The notes under the pieces: generated by a model
Told to the model about the DNA's origin: nothing
Seen by the model: only the letters and a program-made list of their open reading frames with translations
Databases searched by the model: none
In this document: in pieces, positions 36,637 through 44,518 of the stretch
Layout of the letters: every line of letters starts with the position of its first letter
Position numbering within the stretch: position 1 is the stretch's first letter
Assembly (NCBI GenBank): GCA_964563505.1
Contig: CAZLXW010000012.1
Span: forward strand, 1 to 64,000
Source of the DNA: UBA1351 sp964563505
GTDB lineage: Bacteria; Bacillota; Clostridia; Lachnospirales; Vallitaleaceae
Length of the DNA: 64,000 nt
Direction of reading: 5' to 3'
Made by a program: the position numbers and the translations under genes

Positions 36637-37314
36637 CTATACAAAACGTTTGAATAAAATATTGTTCTCAGTATGCACGTGCATATACATGTCAGCAACA
36701 AGTTCTTTTAATTTCTCATAAACGATTTCATACGTTGTACATGCATCTTTTGGCAACGTGAAGTGATTCGTTAAATCCGTTAGTTGATGCAATGCATCGC
36801 CTGCACCATCATGCTCCTCTTCAAGTTCTTCAATAAGTGCTTTACAATTTGAATCCTTTGCAAGAAGTTTTGGAAAAAGGAATTCCTCTTCTTTGACAAG
36901 ATGTCCTTCGAGCTCAGTTTTTAAATTACCGAAGATTTTATGAATAGTAAAGAGTTCAGTGTGATTTTCACCATGAACCGTTAAAATTTTGAACATCAAT
37001 TCAGAGAGTATGGGCAACTCCGTCTTTAAATAGGTGTGATGTTGAGTTAAGATTCGGTCGATGAGCTGTTCAGTTGAAAAATCGGAAAGTTTCATTGTTT
37101 TTGAATCAACAGAAAGTTGTAATGAAGCATCTATTTTCTCCTGGGCATCTGCGATTAATTGATGACTAGCATCCGTATCTTTTTCGATAGCTTCTTGAAC
37201 TGTTCTATCACCACCACAGCAAAAATCGACCCCATATTTCATATATACAGAAACAAGTTCTGGATGCATTGTTACACTTTCACCGATTGTTTGATTTAAA
37301 TTGAATTTTTCCAT
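36637..37314 (-). CDS. Iron-sulfur cluster repair di-iron protein (RIC/ScdA/YtfE)
   Basis: A 225-residue cytoplasmic protein that repairs Fe-S clusters damaged by nitric oxide or oxidants. An N-terminal ScdA domain has the C32-C33-G-G motif (VDFCCGGDRTVQEA); a hemerythrin-like four-helix domain follows with His/Glu ligands (LTQHHTYL, HGENHTE, HLVKEEEFLFP, EHDGAG, HVHTENNILF). A longer frame reaches 37557, but AGGAGGTC immediately before ATG 37314 sets the start. It is divergent from an FNR-like regulator gene, with a CRP/FNR-type box between them. Confidence 0.92.
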   Translation of the reverse strand: MEKFNLNQTIGESVTMHPELVSVYMKYGVDFCCGGDRTVQEAIEKDTDASHQLIADAQEKIDASLQLSVDSKTMKLSDFSTEQLIDRILTQHHTYLKTELPILSELMFKILTVHGENHTELFTIHKIFGNLKTELEGHLVKEEEFLFPKLLAKDSNCKALIEELEEEHDGAGDALHQLTDLTNHFTLPKDACTTYEIVYEKLKELVADMYMHVHTENNILFKRFV

Positions 37315-37380
37315 AATGACCTCCTGTTTTTTTTGAATGTTTATCTCTTGTAAACAATAACATGATTCGTCCAATGAAAC

Positions 37381-37396
37381 TGTGATTTGCCTCACA
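37381..37396. promoter_or_regulatory. CRP/FNR-type operator TGTGA-N6-TCACA
   Basis: A perfect TGTGATTTGCCTCACA in the 131-bp divergent spacer. For the regulator gene, TATAAT at 37407-37412 puts the box over the -35. For the RIC gene a plausible minus-strand -10, TATTGT (37359-37354), would place the box centre at about -41.5, the class II activator position. The -10 on the RIC side was chosen by eye. Confidence 0.68.
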
Positions 37397-37445
37397 CCAA
37401 ATATGATATAATGAAAATATAGTATTAATGATAGGAGGAAATATA

Positions 37446-38162
37446 GTGAAAGAAACATTGGAATTTCCAACAGAGGGATGCATAACATGTGGACATAAAA
37501 TGTGTACAAAGAAGGTTTCTCTGTTTTCAAATTTAGATGATCATCAAATTGAAACAATCACAGGCTTGATTGAACGTAAACAATATAAGAAAGGCGATAT
37601 TGTCATGCGTACCGGTGATGACTTTAATCGACTCTATATCGTCAATCATGGTAGCCTAAAGGCAACGACCTACAATGAAGACGGTAAAGAGCAAATACTC
37701 TATATTTTAAATGACGGCGACAGCCTTGGCGAGTTATCCTTATTAAAAAAAGTAACGTCACCCTATGATCTTGTTGCATTAAAAGATAGTTATATCTGTA
37801 CAATACCAAAAGAACGGTTTGATGCATTTATAAAAGAAAATGTGGAAATTGTGTTTGGAATTTTAGAGTCGGCACATGAGAAGATTACATCTCTTGAAAA
37901 ATTAGTGGGCGCAATTGCTTCCAATGATGCGGATGCTAGATTACGCTTTCTTATTCAAGGATTAATGCGGCAAACCGGACAAAAAAGTTCGGAAGGAATG
38001 ACCATTAATTTACAACTAACACGGGAAGATATGGCGAATTTTGTTGGTGTCACACGCGAAACAATTAGTCGAAAACTATCCAACCTTTCAGCAAAAGGTA
38101 TTCTAAAAATACTCGACAATAAACAATTGTTGATTATTGAAGAGGAATATTTTGAGCGTTAA
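37446..38162 (+). CDS. FNR-like Crp-family regulator with four candidate cluster cysteines
   Basis: A 238-residue regulator: beta-roll sensor domain, long dimerisation helix and a C-terminal helix-turn-helix. C12-x2-C15-x4-C20 at the N-terminus and C118 in the sensor domain mirror the [4Fe-4S] ligands of E. coli FNR (C20, C23, C29, C122), so it likely senses oxygen or nitric oxide. The recognition helix reads GVTRETISRKLS; its R-E-x3-R pattern is that of CRP and predicts TGTGA binding, matching the box upstream. ATG 37428 is open, but AGGAGG at 37433-37438 selects GTG 37446. Confidence 0.86.
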   Translation: MKETLEFPTEGCITCGHKMCTKKVSLFSNLDDHQIETITGLIERKQYKKGDIVMRTGDDFNRLYIVNHGSLKATTYNEDGKEQILYILNDGDSLGELSLLKKVTSPYDLVALKDSYICTIPKERFDAFIKENVEIVFGILESAHEKITSLEKLVGAIASNDADARLRFLIQGLMRQTGQKSSEGMTINLQLTREDMANFVGVTRETISRKLSNLSAKGILKILDNKQLLIIEEEYFER

Positions 38163-38185
38163 GTTTGTCTTGAGGTGATTAATAA

Positions 38186-38866
38186 ATGGAAATAGCAGCA
38201 TTAAAAGCGTCAAAAAAATTTGTTGAAATATGGGATGAAAGCACTAGCTATTATGGTGGGGACCAAAAATGGTTTGATAGCAAAATGGCAAGACAATGTG
38301 CATGTGGCACCGTTGCTGCAGCAAATATAGTCGCTTATATGTCACGCTTAGATATTCATAACTACAATAAGCTCTATGCATATGGTGATTTTAGTAAGAT
38401 AAACTTTGTAAACCATATGAAGGATATGTATAAATTTCTAGCACCAGGACGAATTCCATGGACGCAAATCGGGCTAGGTATATGGCCCTTAGGGAAATTT
38501 AAAAAGGGTGTCGAAAAATTTGCAAAAGAAAAAGGTGTAAACTTACACGGAGTCGAGAACCGCGGGAAGTTTACACTGGAAAATATTGTTGGCTATATTA
38601 CAAAGGGTCTTCAGGCAGATGCGCCGGTTGCTATGTTGATTGATTTTAATCATTATATGAGGAGCGTTCGAGTGCAACGACCTAATGGAAGTCATTGGAT
38701 TCAATCATCCATTGAAGCCCATTGGGTTGTCATAACTGAGTTGCTCAGAGATAATGATTCCCGATATATTGTCAAAGTATCCACATGGGGTAGCTATGCA
38801 TATCTTGATTTAGCCGCCTATATAGAAGGAGCATTAGTATATCAAGGCCTTCTATTTTTCAAGTAG
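38186..38866 (+). CDS. Papain-like-fold (peptidase C39-like) protein, unknown role
   Basis: A 226-residue protein without signal peptide or membrane helix. ARQCACGTVAAANIVAYM (from about 35) resembles the active-site Cys-Gly motif of C39-like cysteine peptidases, with C40 the likely nucleophile; a later HWVVITELL supplies a histidine and KVSTWGSYAYLDL the usual final strand. No ABC transporter domain is attached, so it is not a bacteriocin exporter. It starts 23 nt after the FNR-like gene and is probably co-transcribed. Its last 15 nt overlap the membrane gene on the other strand. Peptidase activity is inferred from fold motifs only. Confidence 0.62.
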   Translation: MEIAALKASKKFVEIWDESTSYYGGDQKWFDSKMARQCACGTVAAANIVAYMSRLDIHNYNKLYAYGDFSKINFVNHMKDMYKFLAPGRIPWTQIGLGIWPLGKFKKGVEKFAKEKGVNLHGVENRGKFTLENIVGYITKGLQADAPVAMLIDFNHYMRSVRVQRPNGSHWIQSSIEAHWVVITELLRDNDSRYIVKVSTWGSYAYLDLAAYIEGALVYQGLLFFK

Positions 38867-39808
38867 CATGGCGCGAATATGTTTGATCACGTCAATTCCT
38901 ACAATGATAATAACGATAACAAGCGTTATTCGAAAACTTATACGAAGAGAATTTCCAAGTTCAATATTTTCTCTTGCAAGGGTGTCCCGGAGCAATGGAA
39001 AATTCCACCAGCCTGGTGTCATAATGAGTTTAGCAAAGATAATGACGCCAGCGATATCTAAGAGAATCGAGAAAATTCGAGTGAAAGTTTGCCATCTGCG
39101 TTTTAAAAGTAAATAGAGATTTAAGAGTAAGTTAAGACCCAAGGTTATATTAATCCAAAGAAGAAAGGGTTTAAATACAGCCATATTTATAAAGGGCATC
39201 ATCTCCTTATCGGTGAAGGAAATAATGACGGGTGGAGTTGGATGATTGAGAATAACAAGAGCAAAACAAATAAAGACAGATTCGAAAATGAGTTCGGATA
39301 CGCTAATTTTTTGATGACGTTCAGGAGCTGTTTCAAGAAGGTCTAAAGACCAATCCTCATCAGTGTTTTCCGGCTCAGCGGGGGCATTATGCTGTATAAT
39401 GACAAATATTAATGTAACAATACCTAAGGTGGACATAGCGGCTTGCCAAATACTCATGAGTGTACTATATAATACTTGAATGATATTGTCTGTGTTAGAA
39501 AGTGCAATCAAGTTAGCGAGGGTCAATCCGATTGCCATACCTATAAGAGTTATTTTTAGGACTAACCAGTAAGTATCAATATAGGCAGGACCAATAAGAC
39601 ACCTTGGAGAATTCATGTAAGCTTCAGCGACTTTCTTTGGGGGACCCATGGAACGAAAAGCTTGTTCGTACTCCTCATTCGAGTAGTCTTTTTTTCCAAA
39701 ATTCTCTTCCAAATAGTCATATAAATTGGCTTCTATTTCTTGTAAAATCTCATCCCTTTGTTTGGATGAAAGATATTTTCCGATTGTATATAAATAACTT
39801 GATATCAT
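38852..39808 (-). CDS. HAAS-domain membrane protein
   Basis: A 318-residue protein with an N-terminal HAAS/DUF1700-like helical domain (YLYTIGKYLSSKQRDEILQEIEANLYDYLEE, about 4-34) and about six membrane helices after residue 80. HAAS proteins are regularly encoded beside PadR regulators, whose action they modulate from the membrane. Its ATG (39808) overlaps the PadR stop as ATGA; a longer frame from 39856 lies inside the PadR gene and is not used. Confidence 0.8.
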   Translation of the reverse strand: MISSYLYTIGKYLSSKQRDEILQEIEANLYDYLEENFGKKDYSNEEYEQAFRSMGPPKKVAEAYMNSPRCLIGPAYIDTYWLVLKITLIGMAIGLTLANLIALSNTDNIIQVLYSTLMSIWQAAMSTLGIVTLIFVIIQHNAPAEPENTDEDWSLDLLETAPERHQKISVSELIFESVFICFALVILNHPTPPVIISFTDKEMMPFINMAVFKPFLLWINITLGLNLLLNLYLLLKRRWQTFTRIFSILLDIAGVIIFAKLIMTPGWWNFPLLRDTLARENIELGNSLRISFRITLVIVIIIVGIDVIKHIRAMLLEK

Positions 39809-40146
39809 TTCATACCTCCTATAAGTTTTGACATGGTGGCATTCAGTGAATGCCATTCTTTTGTGAGAAGATCTCGGATGCTTTTCCCCTGTTCACTAAT
39901 TTGATAATAACGTCTTGGTCGGTTATCTTCAACTTGCCAGACCGACTCCAGAAGCTCCTGTTTTTCAAGTCGTCGAAGGAGGGGGTAAAGTGTATTTTGC
40001 TCAATGGCGAGTCCTTGGTCATTTAATGCTTGGATCAGTGAATATCCATATTGCGGTTTATCCATTTGGGTAAGAACGGCTAAAACAAGGGTGCCTCGTT
40101 TCATCTCTTGCTGTATATTTATAAGTGTTTTATTCGCTTCATCCAT
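39805..40146 (-). CDS. PadR-family transcriptional regulator
   Basis: A 113-residue winged-helix repressor (MKRGTLVLAVLTQMDKPQYGYSLIQAL; LYPLLRRLEKQELLES; RRYYQISEQGK). It is the first gene of a two-gene operon with the HAAS protein. A 14-bp palindrome covers its own -10, which suggests autorepression. Confidence 0.9.
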   Translation of the reverse strand: MDEANKTLINIQQEMKRGTLVLAVLTQMDKPQYGYSLIQALNDQGLAIEQNTLYPLLRRLEKQELLESVWQVEDNRPRRYYQISEQGKSIRDLLTKEWHSLNATMSKLIGGMK

Positions 40147-40163
40147 ATTATCACCTCTTAATT

Positions 40164-40196
40164 ACATTATAATGTATGTCGAACAGTAATGTCAAT
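40164..40196 (-). promoter_or_regulatory. PadR operon promoter with palindromic operator
   Basis: On the minus strand TTGACA (40196-40191), 18 bp, TATAAT (40172-40167). The perfect 14-bp palindrome TACATTATAATGTA (40164-40177) is centred on the -10. Confidence 0.75.
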
Positions 40197-40306
40197 AAAA
40201 ACTATTTTGTTTATATAAAAATGTGATAAAATGAAGACAGTATTGATACGCAAAGGAATTATTCGTATTTTTCAAATTAATCTTTGATATAAAGAGGAGG
40301 GAAACG

Positions 40307-41356
40307 ATGATTAAAGCGAAACGACTAAAAAAAGGTGATCGAATTGCACTGGTGAGTCTATCATGGGGAGGCATAGGTGATGAGGAATTCATCCACAAAT
40401 ATCATATAGCAAAAGAACGCCTTGAAAAAGAGTTTGGCCTAGAGGTCGTTCCGATGCCACATGCATTAAAGGGCAGTGACTTTGTAGCAAAGCACCCTGA
40501 ACTTCGAGCCAAAGATTTGATGGACGCGTTTGAAGACCCATTGATTTCAGCGATTTTTTGTGCTATTGGCGGTGATGATACCATTCGAACACTTCCATAT
40601 ATTGATTTAGAGATTATAAAAAATAATCCGAAAATTTTCATGGGATATTCAGATACAACGATTAATCATTTCATGATGTATAAAGCCGGACTAGTATCCT
40701 TTTATGGTCCAAGTCTTATGTGTGAATTTGGTGAATATGTATCCATGTTTGAATATACAAAAGTAGCCGTGATAGATGTCTTGTTTAAGGAAACACAAGG
40801 CTATAAGATTTTGCCTAGTCCGGAGTGGTCTAATGAATTTATCCCTTGGAGCGAAGAAAACACGATGAAAAAAAAGAGGCTTATTCCCGATCAGCACGGA
40901 TATGAGTTGCTTCAAGGCCAAGGTAAGGCAGTGGGGCATTTGTTAGGTGGATGTTTGGATGTGTTTATGATGTGTATAGGAACAAAGATATGGCCAGCAT
41001 TGAATGAATGGAAAGAAGCTATTCTTTTCATTGAAAGCAGTGAAGATAAGCCATCCCCTGATTTTGTCAAGTGGACATTTCGCAATCTTGCCGCACAAGG
41101 TATATTGAAGGTACTTCATGGGATTATTGTTGGTAAGCCTCAGGATGAAACATACTACGATGAATATAAAGAGGCCATTATGCAAATAGTACGAGAAGAA
41201 GAAGGTTTAAGGCAACTCCCCATTTTATACAATGTAAACATTGGACATGCATCACCCATAGGAATTCTGCCATATGGAATTAAGGCGGAATTAGATTGTG
41301 ACAAAAAAACAATCACATTTGTAGAAAGTGCAACAAATTTTTCTCGAAATAAATAA
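40307..41356 (+). CDS. Peptidase S66 (LD-carboxypeptidase / MccF-like)
   Basis: A 349-residue cytoplasmic serine peptidase. S115 in FMGYSDTTIN is the nucleophile; the Glu of FIESSEDKPSP and His of NIGHASPIGILPYG complete the Ser-Glu-His triad. The GGDDTIRTLPYID and LLGGCLDVF stretches are family hallmarks. LD-carboxypeptidases recycle murein tetrapeptides, while MccF members cleave microcin C-type peptide-nucleotides and give immunity. The sequence resembles the MccF side somewhat more, but the distinction is not safe. It stands alone between divergent neighbours. Confidence 0.87.
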   Translation: MIKAKRLKKGDRIALVSLSWGGIGDEEFIHKYHIAKERLEKEFGLEVVPMPHALKGSDFVAKHPELRAKDLMDAFEDPLISAIFCAIGGDDTIRTLPYIDLEIIKNNPKIFMGYSDTTINHFMMYKAGLVSFYGPSLMCEFGEYVSMFEYTKVAVIDVLFKETQGYKILPSPEWSNEFIPWSEENTMKKKRLIPDQHGYELLQGQGKAVGHLLGGCLDVFMMCIGTKIWPALNEWKEAILFIESSEDKPSPDFVKWTFRNLAAQGILKVLHGIIVGKPQDETYYDEYKEAIMQIVREEEGLRQLPILYNVNIGHASPIGILPYGIKAELDCDKKTITFVESATNFSRNK

Positions 41357-41392
41357 ATAAAAATGAAAAACCAACAAAAAAGTGTACAAAAC

Positions 41393-41478
41393 ATCTAAAA
41401 ATTTAATATACTCTAGATAGAGGTCCATTTATAATAAAGAAGAATTTACAAATTCTTAATGGCGCCGAAATTTGTGAA
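41393..41478 (+). promoter_or_regulatory. Promoter-hairpin module, copy 1 (before the GPH symporter)
   Basis: ATCTAAAAATTTAATAT (41393-41409), then TATAAT (41430-41435), then a dyad: TTTACAAATT (41445-41454) pairing with AATTTGTGAA (41469-41478), with GGCGCC (41461-41466) in the loop. Copy 2 before the MFS gene has the same blocks at the same distances (37 bp from block to -10, 9 bp from -10 to the dyad). The first block takes the place of a -35, suggesting an activator site. The remaining 66 bases to the gene hold another small dyad, ATTACA/TGTAAT. Confidence 0.7.
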
Positions 41479-41544
41479 TTGATGTTAATTACATTCAATA
41501 GTGTAATGGCGAAACAGTCTAATAAATATTGATGGAGGTTTTTC

Positions 41545-43011
41545 ATGGAAAATCAAAAAAATGATATTGAATATAATGTTGCAAAAATGTGGCAAATAAT
41601 GGGGTTTCCTTTAAACAATGTAGCTACAAATTTATTTATGATATTAATGACGTTTGTTAGCTATCTAGCAGTTGGAGGTTATGGTATCTTAGTCGGTGTA
41701 GCTGCGATAACAATCACTGCATCACGTATCTTTGACGGATTTACTGATCCGTTAATAGGTGTCATTATCGACAAAACAGATACGAAGTTTGGTAAATTTA
41801 GAGTCATTATGTTAATTGGATATTTATTAACAGCAGCGGCTCTTTTGGGAATGTTCTTTTGGGGAATTGGAAGTGGATTAATAACATTTATTTTATTATA
41901 TGCGATTTATATTATTGGATATACGTTTCAGACGAGTGTTACCAGAGCAGCCCAAGCCTGTTTGACGAATCATCCAAAGCAGAGACCCTTATCGGCACGA
42001 TTTAACGCAATATACTCAACTGTTGTAGGGGTAGCACTAAGTTTTTATGCTTCTAATTATCTAGTTCCAAAACATGGAGGACTTAATGTACCTGCACTAC
42101 AAGAAATGAGTTTAACAATTATTTTAATTAGTGGTGTTTTCACCTTTATTGCGATTATGAGTATATGGGATAAAGATATACCAATGTATACATCATCCGT
42201 AGTGGGAAATGTTGTTGGAATCAAAGATATTTTTAAAGTTCTAAAAGGAAATCGAGCCATACAATGTCTAGTTATAGCTGCATCAACGGATAAATTAGCA
42301 ATGCAATCAGCCAGTAATTCGGCAATAAATATTATGGTGTTTGGTATTATTATGGGTAACTACGCCCTATATGGTCGCTTAAATTTAATTACATTAGTTC
42401 CTTCTATTCTGGTAATTTTATTTGGTACTAAAATCGCCGGAAAAATTGGTAATAAAAAAGGTTTGGTTAAAATAACTAAATTATCTATTGTATTTGCCGG
42501 TGTTATATTAGCGATTTTCTTGGTATTTGATCCAACGCAAATTGGTACAGGTATCTTGCCGACAGGGATATTTTTATTAGCATACAGTATTTATGTTGGT
42601 TTAAGAAATCTATGTGCAAACTTTGTTTTTCCGATGATTGCAGATTGTACAGATTATGAACTATATCGAACGGGAAAAAATGTTCCGGGTATCATGGGAA
42701 GTATATTTTCGTTTATAGATAAACTTGTTTCTTCCTTATCTGCATCCGTTGTTGGTTTTGCAATTGCAGCCATTGGCTATAGAGAGGTTATGCCACAAGT
42801 AGGCGAAGCTTCATCGCCTCAAATTTTTGCAGTGGCCATGCTATTATTTTTAGGAATGCCTGTATTTGGATGGGTAGCTACTCTAATAGCTATGAAATTC
42901 TATCCTCTTGATGATGAAAAAATGAAAGAAATTCAAGAAACGCTAGAACAAAAACGAAAAGAAAATAAAGAAATGGAACAGAGTGTATCTGAAATTAAAT
43001 GTGCTCTATAA
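41545..43011 (+). CDS. GPH-family glycoside/cation symporter (MelB-like)
   Basis: A 488-residue membrane transporter with twelve predicted helices, of the glycoside-pentoside-hexuronide:cation symporter family. The DPLIGVIIDKTDTKFGKFR loop after the second helix is the family signature, with conserved Asp for cation coupling. The C-terminal 40 residues are a charged, coiled cytoplasmic tail. It shares its promoter module with the MFS-GH2 operon beyond the intervening AraC gene, so all three are probably one sugar regulon. Confidence 0.9.
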   Translation: MENQKNDIEYNVAKMWQIMGFPLNNVATNLFMILMTFVSYLAVGGYGILVGVAAITITASRIFDGFTDPLIGVIIDKTDTKFGKFRVIMLIGYLLTAAALLGMFFWGIGSGLITFILLYAIYIIGYTFQTSVTRAAQACLTNHPKQRPLSARFNAIYSTVVGVALSFYASNYLVPKHGGLNVPALQEMSLTIILISGVFTFIAIMSIWDKDIPMYTSSVVGNVVGIKDIFKVLKGNRAIQCLVIAASTDKLAMQSASNSAINIMVFGIIMGNYALYGRLNLITLVPSILVILFGTKIAGKIGNKKGLVKITKLSIVFAGVILAIFLVFDPTQIGTGILPTGIFLLAYSIYVGLRNLCANFVFPMIADCTDYELYRTGKNVPGIMGSIFSFIDKLVSSLSASVVGFAIAAIGYREVMPQVGEASSPQIFAVAMLLFLGMPVFGWVATLIAMKFYPLDDEKMKEIQETLEQKRKENKEMEQSVSEIKCAL

Positions 43012-43027
43012 AATGATTCTTTAAAGA

Positions 43028-43067
43028 AAAGGAGTTGTCCCAGAATAAAATCTGAGATAGCTCCTTT
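43028..43067. terminator. Bidirectional terminator
   Basis: A 17-bp stem with one mismatch, from AAAGGAG (43028) to CTCCTTT (43067), loop ATAAAA (43045-43050). It separates the convergent GPH and AraC genes. Confidence 0.8.
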
Positions 43068-43076
43068 ATTGAACGA

Positions 43077-44306
43077 TTATGAAGAGGGAGAAGAATCTCG
43101 GTATTCAGTAGGTGGTAATCCTGCAATGGAAGAAAAAAGTTCCGAAAAATAGCTCCTTGAACCAAAATTTAATTGATCACTGATTTCCTGAATACTTAGA
43201 TCAGTTGTTCTTAAAAGGTGTTTAGCACGATCTATTTTTGCCATATTGATATATTGTTTAACGCTGATTCCAACTTCACTTTTGAATTTTCGGCTTAAAT
43301 AATATTCAGAGTAACCAACTATATTCGATAAAATAGGAAGTGTTAGCTTTTCTTCAATATGCATGTCAATGTAATCACAACAAGTTTGAATTTGTTTTGA
43401 GCGATTCGGATAAGAGCGGATTTTTTTGACCGATTGGACAAAATCTTCAAACATTGCATGGTTGATAGCTTGAGCTTCACCTAGAGTTTTGCATTCATAT
43501 AAGCTTTGTTGATAAGTAACATCTATAGAATAAGCAGTTTCAGGTGAAAGGCCACCTTCTATTGCAGCTCTAGAACATAGAGTGATAAAGGAACTCACAC
43601 TTAGCTTGGCTCTTTCTAAAAGAGAGTGTGTATGTACCCCTATTCCTTTTCCGGTAGAAAGGACACGCTCAAAATCTTCTTTATAATCAGAGTTTCCGTC
43701 TTTAATGTATTGAAGAAGAATTTGTTCATTCGCCCAGCTATTTGAATAATCTTTATTGGAGGTTTGATAATTATATATGTTAGTATCTTTTGGTGAAGAA
43801 TGACTTCTTTGTATATAGATATCGCTACGATTACGCTTTTTTTCATTAATACAAAAATCAAGCATTAAGGTATAAGGTAAAAAATTAATGGTAGACGAAA
43901 GTGGAAGACGCGTAAAAAGATTTAGGAATTTTGTTTTGTGATTGATAGGTAAAGTCGTATGACTTATTTCAGAACGAGCTTTTTGTATGGATGTTTCAAC
44001 ACTGCGAACAGGTCCTACTACATAGGATCTTATAAGTTTATTTTCTTTTATTTCAAAAGAGGCAAACCACATTATTCCTAATTCAGAAACAAGGACTAAG
44101 GGTTTTTCGTGCATCTGAGCATATTCGTTCATATATGATTTGCAACCGGAAATTTCAAAAAGAATTTGTAATGTTTCATGTGGGCAATCAGCTTCTAGAA
44201 GAAGACCTTCACAATCATATGTCCAAAAGTAATAAGTTCCGGTAGCATTTAAAATCTTTTTGAAGATGGATAAATTATTTTGAAGGGTAGGGTAATCGAT
44301 TGACAT
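43077..44306 (-). CDS. AraC-family regulator with long N-terminal sensor region
   Basis: A 409-residue regulator. The C-terminal 100 residues hold two helix-turn-helix motifs (LTLPILSNIVGYSEYYLSRKFKSEVG; LSIQEISDQLNFGSRSYFSELFSSIAG). The first 160 residues look like a PAS/PocR-type sensory fold (TYYFWTYDCEGLLLEADC, ELGIMWFASF, YVVGPV), followed by a helical middle part. It lies between two genes that carry the same promoter module and is the best candidate for the factor binding it. Confidence 0.87.
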   Translation of the reverse strand: MSIDYPTLQNNLSIFKKILNATGTYYFWTYDCEGLLLEADCPHETLQILFEISGCKSYMNEYAQMHEKPLVLVSELGIMWFASFEIKENKLIRSYVVGPVRSVETSIQKARSEISHTTLPINHKTKFLNLFTRLPLSSTINFLPYTLMLDFCINEKKRNRSDIYIQRSHSSPKDTNIYNYQTSNKDYSNSWANEQILLQYIKDGNSDYKEDFERVLSTGKGIGVHTHSLLERAKLSVSSFITLCSRAAIEGGLSPETAYSIDVTYQQSLYECKTLGEAQAINHAMFEDFVQSVKKIRSYPNRSKQIQTCCDYIDMHIEEKLTLPILSNIVGYSEYYLSRKFKSEVGISVKQYINMAKIDRAKHLLRTTDLSIQEISDQLNFGSRSYFSELFSSIAGLPPTEYRDSSPSS

Positions 44307-44385
44307 ATTAAAAATCTCCTTCCTATAAAATAGAATGCATTATACTTTAATTTTATACGAATTTAAACAAAAAAACAAACAAAAT

Positions 44386-44478
44386 ATCTAAAAATTTAAT
44401 ATGAACTAAATAGGGACCCGTTTATAATAAGAATAAGTTTACAGATTGTTTTAACGGCGCCGATTAAAACTGTGTAAA
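44386..44478 (+). promoter_or_regulatory. Promoter-hairpin module, copy 2 (before the MFS-GH2 operon)
   Basis: ATCTAAAAATTTAATAT (44386-44402), TATAAT (44423-44428), then a dyad: TTTACA (44438-44443) with TGTAAA (44473-44478), and inside it GTTTTAA (44448-44454) with TTAAAAC (44464-44470), around GGCGCC (44456-44461). Spacings equal those of copy 1, while the stem bases differ yet still pair. This favours a functional RNA hairpin or a two-sided operator over simple sequence retention. Confidence 0.7.
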
Positions 44479-44518
44479 TTCATGACTATTTAACGTATAT
44501 TGAATAGAGGTAAAAAAA

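Noticed and set aside
37315..37557. N-terminal extension of the RIC gene (frame open to 37557 on the minus strand)
   Set aside because: The extension is a hydrophobic run that overlaps the divergent regulator's start and promoter; AGGAGGTC directly before 37314 fits the family start.
41445..41478. Known riboswitch or T-box in the GPH leader
   Set aside because: The dyad is too small and lacks the conserved core of any riboswitch class or T-box that I recognise. It is reported as an unassigned element instead.
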